Below, piece after piece: positions 61,407 through 64,000 of a stretch of 64,000 nt of DNA. Source of the stretch: JAEZBP01 sp963832725 (GTDB lineage Bacteria; Myxococcota_A; Polyangia; Polyangiales; Sandaracinaceae); contig CAWHVG010000005.1 of NCBI GenBank assembly GCA_963832725.1, forward strand, positions 186,001-250,000, read 5' to 3'. Both the position numbers and the translations under genes were made by a program. Below the pieces are notes generated by a model. That model was not told the DNA's origin and made no database searches. It saw only the letters and a program-made list of their open reading frames with translations. Within the stretch, counting starts at the first letter, position 1. Every line of letters starts with the position of its first letter.

Positions 61407-62291
61407 ATGAGCGCGGAACGGCTGCCCTTCTCTCCCGGCGTGCGGGCCATGTTGAGCGCGGCGCTCGCGTTCAGCGTGATGAGCGTGCTGGTGAAGCTGG
61501 CCGGGCAGCGGCTGCCGACGGCGCAGATCGTCCTCGCGCGCGGCGTGGTCACGCTGCTCATCAGCGCGTGGTCGATCCGGCGCGCGAAGATCGGCTTCTG
61601 GGGCGTGCGCAAGGAGCTGCTCGTCCTGCGCGGGCTCTTCGGGTTCGGTGGGCTCTCCTGCTACTTCTACGCCGTCACGCACCTGCCGCTGGCCGACGCG
61701 ACGGTGCTGCACTTCACCAACCCGGTGCTGAGCGCGATCGGCGCGGCGCTCATCCTGCGCGAGCGCTTCGGCAAGGCGGAGGCCATCGGCGCGGTGGCCT
61801 GCCTCGGCGGCGTGGTGGCGATCGCCAGGCCGAGCTTCCTCTTCGGCGGCGGCACGCTCAATCCGGTCGCGGTCGGCGTGGCGCTGCTCGGCGCGTGCTG
61901 CGCCGCGAGCGCGTATGTGACGGTGCGCAGCCTCCGCGCCACCGACGACCCGCGCGTCATCGTCTTCTACTTCCCGCTCATCGCCGTGCCGGCCACCCTT
62001 CCCTGGGCGATCCCGAGCTGGGTCTGGCCCACGCCGCGAGAGTGGCTCCTGCTCGTGGCGGTCGGCGTCGCCACGCAGATCGGGCAGGTGCAGATGACCC
62101 GCGGGCTGCACCTCGAGAGCACCGCGCGCGCCACGACGATCAGCTACGCGCAGGTGCTCTTCGCGTTCGTTTGGGGCCTCGCGCTCTTCGGCGAGGTGCC
62201 GACGCTGGCCAGCGTGCTCGGCGCAGCGGCCATCGCCGCCGGCGTCATCGGGGTCGCTCGCGCGGCCGCTCGACGCGCCGCCCCGGCCTGA
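61407..62291 (+). CDS. EamA-type DMT transporter
   Basis: 294 aa, ten hydrophobic segments in two repeats of five. First repeat: AMLSAALAFSVMSVLVKLAG, IVLARGVVTLLISAWS, GLFGFGGLSCYFYAVTHLPL, TVLHFTNPVLSAIGAALI, AIGAVACLGGVVAIARP. Second: AVGVALLGACCAASAYVTV and ALHLEST-type QMTRGLHLESTARATTISY. The NPVLSAIGAALILRERF segment is the EamA signature. Exports or imports small metabolites; substrate not predictable. Confidence 0.9.
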   Translation: MSAERLPFSPGVRAMLSAALAFSVMSVLVKLAGQRLPTAQIVLARGVVTLLISAWSIRRAKIGFWGVRKELLVLRGLFGFGGLSCYFYAVTHLPLADATVLHFTNPVLSAIGAALILRERFGKAEAIGAVACLGGVVAIARPSFLFGGGTLNPVAVGVALLGACCAASAYVTVRSLRATDDPRVIVFYFPLIAVPATLPWAIPSWVWPTPREWLLLVAVGVATQIGQVQMTRGLHLESTARATTISYAQVLFAFVWGLALFGEVPTLASVLGAAAIAAGVIGVARAAARRAAPA

Positions 62292-62297
62292 GCAGCT

Positions 62298-63038
62298 TCA
62301 CCGCACGAAGAAGACGATCAGGTCGTAGATCGCGTGCGTGTAAACGGCGACGGCGAAGCCGCGGAAGCGGTACACGGCCACGAGGTACAGGCCGGCCAGC
62401 ATGCGGAAGACGAAGCTGACGAACTGGAAGCTGTCGCCGAGCGCGCCGACGTAGTGGATGGCGCTGAACGCGATCGAGGAGACCACGGCGGCGATCCAGC
62501 CTGCCTTCACCTTCGAGAGCCGGGCGAAGCGCGAGAGGAGCCACGCGCCACCGCCGAAGAGCCCGACCCGGAACACCAGCTCCTCGTGGAAGCCCGCGCC
62601 GGCGGCCATCACGATCTTCTCGAGCGGGCTCATCGCCCGCGGGCCGACCTGCCAGTCGAAGAGCTGATTCGTCGCCCAGCCGACCAGGAAGAACATCAGG
62701 ATGGCGAGGAACACGCTCTCGCCGAGCACGGGCAAGAGCTCCGCCGGCTTGATCGCGCCGCGCCGCCGCAACACGTACGCCGCCACCGCGATGGCCGCGG
62801 CGTACCCCAGCGTGACGCCGACGTAGCCGAGCAAGCTCCGGTTCAAGAGCTCGAAGGTGAGCGTCGAGACGAGATCGACCCCGTTCCGGAGATCGATGCC
62901 CAGGATGCCGAGGTGGTAGAGCAGGAAGACCGGGATGGTCAGGAGCAGGCTCGTGAGGGGATCGTGCCGGCGGGTGAGGTAGGCCCGCACGCCTCCCTTC
63001 GAGGGGCTCCGTTCTCGTTCCGGTCGATGGCTCGCCAC
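62298..63038 (-). CDS. CPBP-type intramembrane metalloprotease
   Basis: 246 aa from GTG 63038, preceded by GGAGAAG. Hydrophobic segments: LTSLLLTIPVFLLYHLGILG, LLGYVGVTLGYAAAIAVAAY, ESVFLAILMFFLVGWAT and others. The CPBP motifs are complete: GAGFHEELVFRVGLFG (E-E-x3-R), SSIAFSAIHYVGALGD (H) and YTHAIYDLIVFF (H-x3-D/N). Two Glu and two His residues form the metal site. Role by analogy with CAAX-type proteases; substrate unknown. Confidence 0.9.
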   Translation of the reverse strand: MASHRPERERSPSKGGVRAYLTRRHDPLTSLLLTIPVFLLYHLGILGIDLRNGVDLVSTLTFELLNRSLLGYVGVTLGYAAAIAVAAYVLRRRGAIKPAELLPVLGESVFLAILMFFLVGWATNQLFDWQVGPRAMSPLEKIVMAAGAGFHEELVFRVGLFGGGAWLLSRFARLSKVKAGWIAAVVSSIAFSAIHYVGALGDSFQFVSFVFRMLAGLYLVAVYRFRGFAVAVYTHAIYDLIVFFVR

Positions 63039-63365
63039 GACGTCTTCTCCTACACCCAGGGCGCGCTTCCGATTCCGAAGCAGGCCATTGGCAGGCTCGC
63101 ATGTGTGGCCAACCGGTGCCACGCGTCGCGCTCGCCCTCACCCTCCAAATGGACCCCGGCACAGGGGCCGAAAGGGGCGACGCCGCAGCCTCGCGAATTC
63201 TCGTTCGCCGGCCTCCTTCGCGACCGGCAACCGGCGCCGACCGATCGGCGAAGACGACGACGCCGAGCCGATGGGTCGGGCCCGCGACGAGCCACGCTCG
63301 CGCTCTCGCCGAACGCGCGCTTCCCGTTTGTCACCCGTCAGGCCATCGGATAGGTTGGCGCCGCG
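63039..63365. other. Divergent spacer
   Basis: 327 bp between the CPBP protease and the carrier protein gene. I see no reliable promoter, repeat or small gene in it; the open frames are Arg-rich shadows. Confidence 0.4.
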
Positions 63366-63863
63366 ATGAAGTACAAGGTCACGATCCAGGGTCGCGAGCG
63401 CGAAGTCGACGTGATGGTCACCGGCGGCGGCAGCGTCAGCGTGTCGATGGACGGCACGCCCGTCGACGCCGACGTGGAGCGGGTCCCGGGCGGGCTGAGC
63501 CTGCGCCTCGACCACCGCGTCTACGACATCGTGGTGGGAGGCAAGCCCGAGGCGATGCACCTGGCCGCCCGCGAGGCGCGCGCCAAGGCGGAGGTGATCT
63601 CCGAGCGGATGCGCGCCCGCGCCCAGCGGCGAGGCGCCTCCGGCAGCGCCGAGAAGGAGCTGCGCGCACCGATGCCGGGACGTGTGGTCAAGGTGCTCGT
63701 CGCCGAGGGAGACACCGTCGCCGAGGGCGATCCCTGCGTCGTGATCGAGGCGATGAAGATGGAGAACGAGCTGCGCGCGCCGGCCGAGGCCAAGGTCGCC
63801 TCCGTGCACGTCGCCGAGGGCGCGAGCGTCGAGAGCCAGGCCCTGCTCGTCGCGTTCGAGTGA
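63366..63863 (+). CDS. Biotinyl carrier domain protein
   Basis: 165 aa. The C-terminal 75 residues are a biotinyl domain: APMPGRVVKVLVAEGDTVAE, GDPCVVIEAMKMENELRAPA (biotinylated Lys in EAMKMEN) and VASVHVAEGASVESQALLVA. The N-terminal part (KYKVTIQGREREVDVMVTGG, RVPGGLSLRLDHRVYDIVVG) is a small beta-domain as in propionyl/acetyl-CoA carboxylase subunits. It should carry carboxyl groups for an acyl-CoA carboxylase encoded elsewhere or beyond the window. Confidence 0.92.
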   Translation: MKYKVTIQGREREVDVMVTGGGSVSVSMDGTPVDADVERVPGGLSLRLDHRVYDIVVGGKPEAMHLAAREARAKAEVISERMRARAQRRGASGSAEKELRAPMPGRVVKVLVAEGDTVAEGDPCVVIEAMKMENELRAPAEAKVASVHVAEGASVESQALLVAFE

Positions 63864-63875
63864 GCGCGGCTATTC

Positions 63876-63981
63876 GTCCCGGCCCGAGCTCCGTCCCCGC
63901 GATTTCGCGCGAGTCGCAGCCCGGCCGAAGTCCCCGTACCGCGTTGCCACGAACACGGAACGGACTTCGCGCCTTCGGGAC
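63876..63981. repeat. Dispersed intergenic repeat, copy 5
   Basis: Starts GTCCCGGCCCGAGCTCCG, as copy 1 does, then CGCGCGAGTCGCA, GAAGTCCCCGTACCG and ends ACTTCGCGCCTTCGGGAC. It follows the carrier protein gene by 12 bp. Confidence 0.55.
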
Positions 63982-64000
63982 TATTTGATGCCGTAGTCCT

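Noticed and set aside
1..64000. tRNA or rRNA genes
   Set aside because: I looked through the spacers for cloverleaf-like arms with CCA-type ends and conserved T-loop GTTCRA; none was convincing.

Overview
The window is about 70% GC and densely coded on both strands. It looks like a chromosomal segment of a myxobacterium (Myxococcota, Sandaracinus/Polyangiales type). This placement is inferred from the gene content: many lipoproteins with Asp/Gly/Ser-rich linkers, a very large MopE-like protein built from DNDCDG repeats, a GldA/GldF/GldG-type ABC system with a DUF4340 partner, a MoxR/DUF58/transglutaminase/TPR operon, and an orphan sucA. I found no tRNA, rRNA, CRISPR array or intact prophage.

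Layout. 0.1-4.4 kb: a cysteine-ladder lipoprotein, a broken enoyl-CoA hydratase, a small lipoprotein, menB followed by tandem repeats, and two small genes. 4.6-11.5 kb: a minus-strand operon DUF58 > transglutaminase > MoxR ATPase > TPR protein, with a triplicated stop/restart motif before moxR. 11.8-16.9 kb: plus-strand ABC transporter genes (permease-ATPase-permease), a degenerate PP2C-like protein, and a fetA/fetB-like pair. 18.0-23.2 kb: a possible 5-kb insert bounded by 104-bp direct repeats derived from the 3' end of the MopE-like gene; it carries lipoproteins, unknown genes and IS91-type remnants. 23.1-28.1 kb: the MopE-like lipoprotein and an extensin-like protein. 28.4-33.2 kb: the gliding-type ABC operon. 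33.4-46.8 kb: DUF1304, a CPXCG protein, a class V aminotransferase, DUF423, a prolyl oligopeptidase, lipoproteins, a GNAT protein, an acyl-CoA dehydrogenase and sucA. 46.8-47.9 kb: a non-coding array of G-rich-loop hairpins. 47.9-64 kb: Hsp20, paired lipoproteins, a rhomboid-like protein, a LysM/MepA endopeptidase, an outer-membrane barrel protein, RNase R, a PQQ-type propeller, an EamA transporter, a CPBP protease and a biotinyl carrier protein.

The most unusual item is the array at 47048-47790. It has six hairpins, each with 17-18-nt arms around a near-invariant 17-nt G-rich core, plus a seventh divergent unit. Nearly all single-base arm mismatches are A-C pairs that become G-U wobbles on the minus strand, which suggests a structured RNA read from that strand. 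A second non-coding signal is a dispersed intergenic repeat family with five copies here. A third is three copies of the palindrome GTGAAC-GAG-GTTCAC between two convergent genes.

About twenty genes or gene segments are broken by single-base indels, mostly insertions, including housekeeping rnr (three) and fetB. I read these as sequence or assembly errors rather than biology, and I give such genes their inferred full extents.
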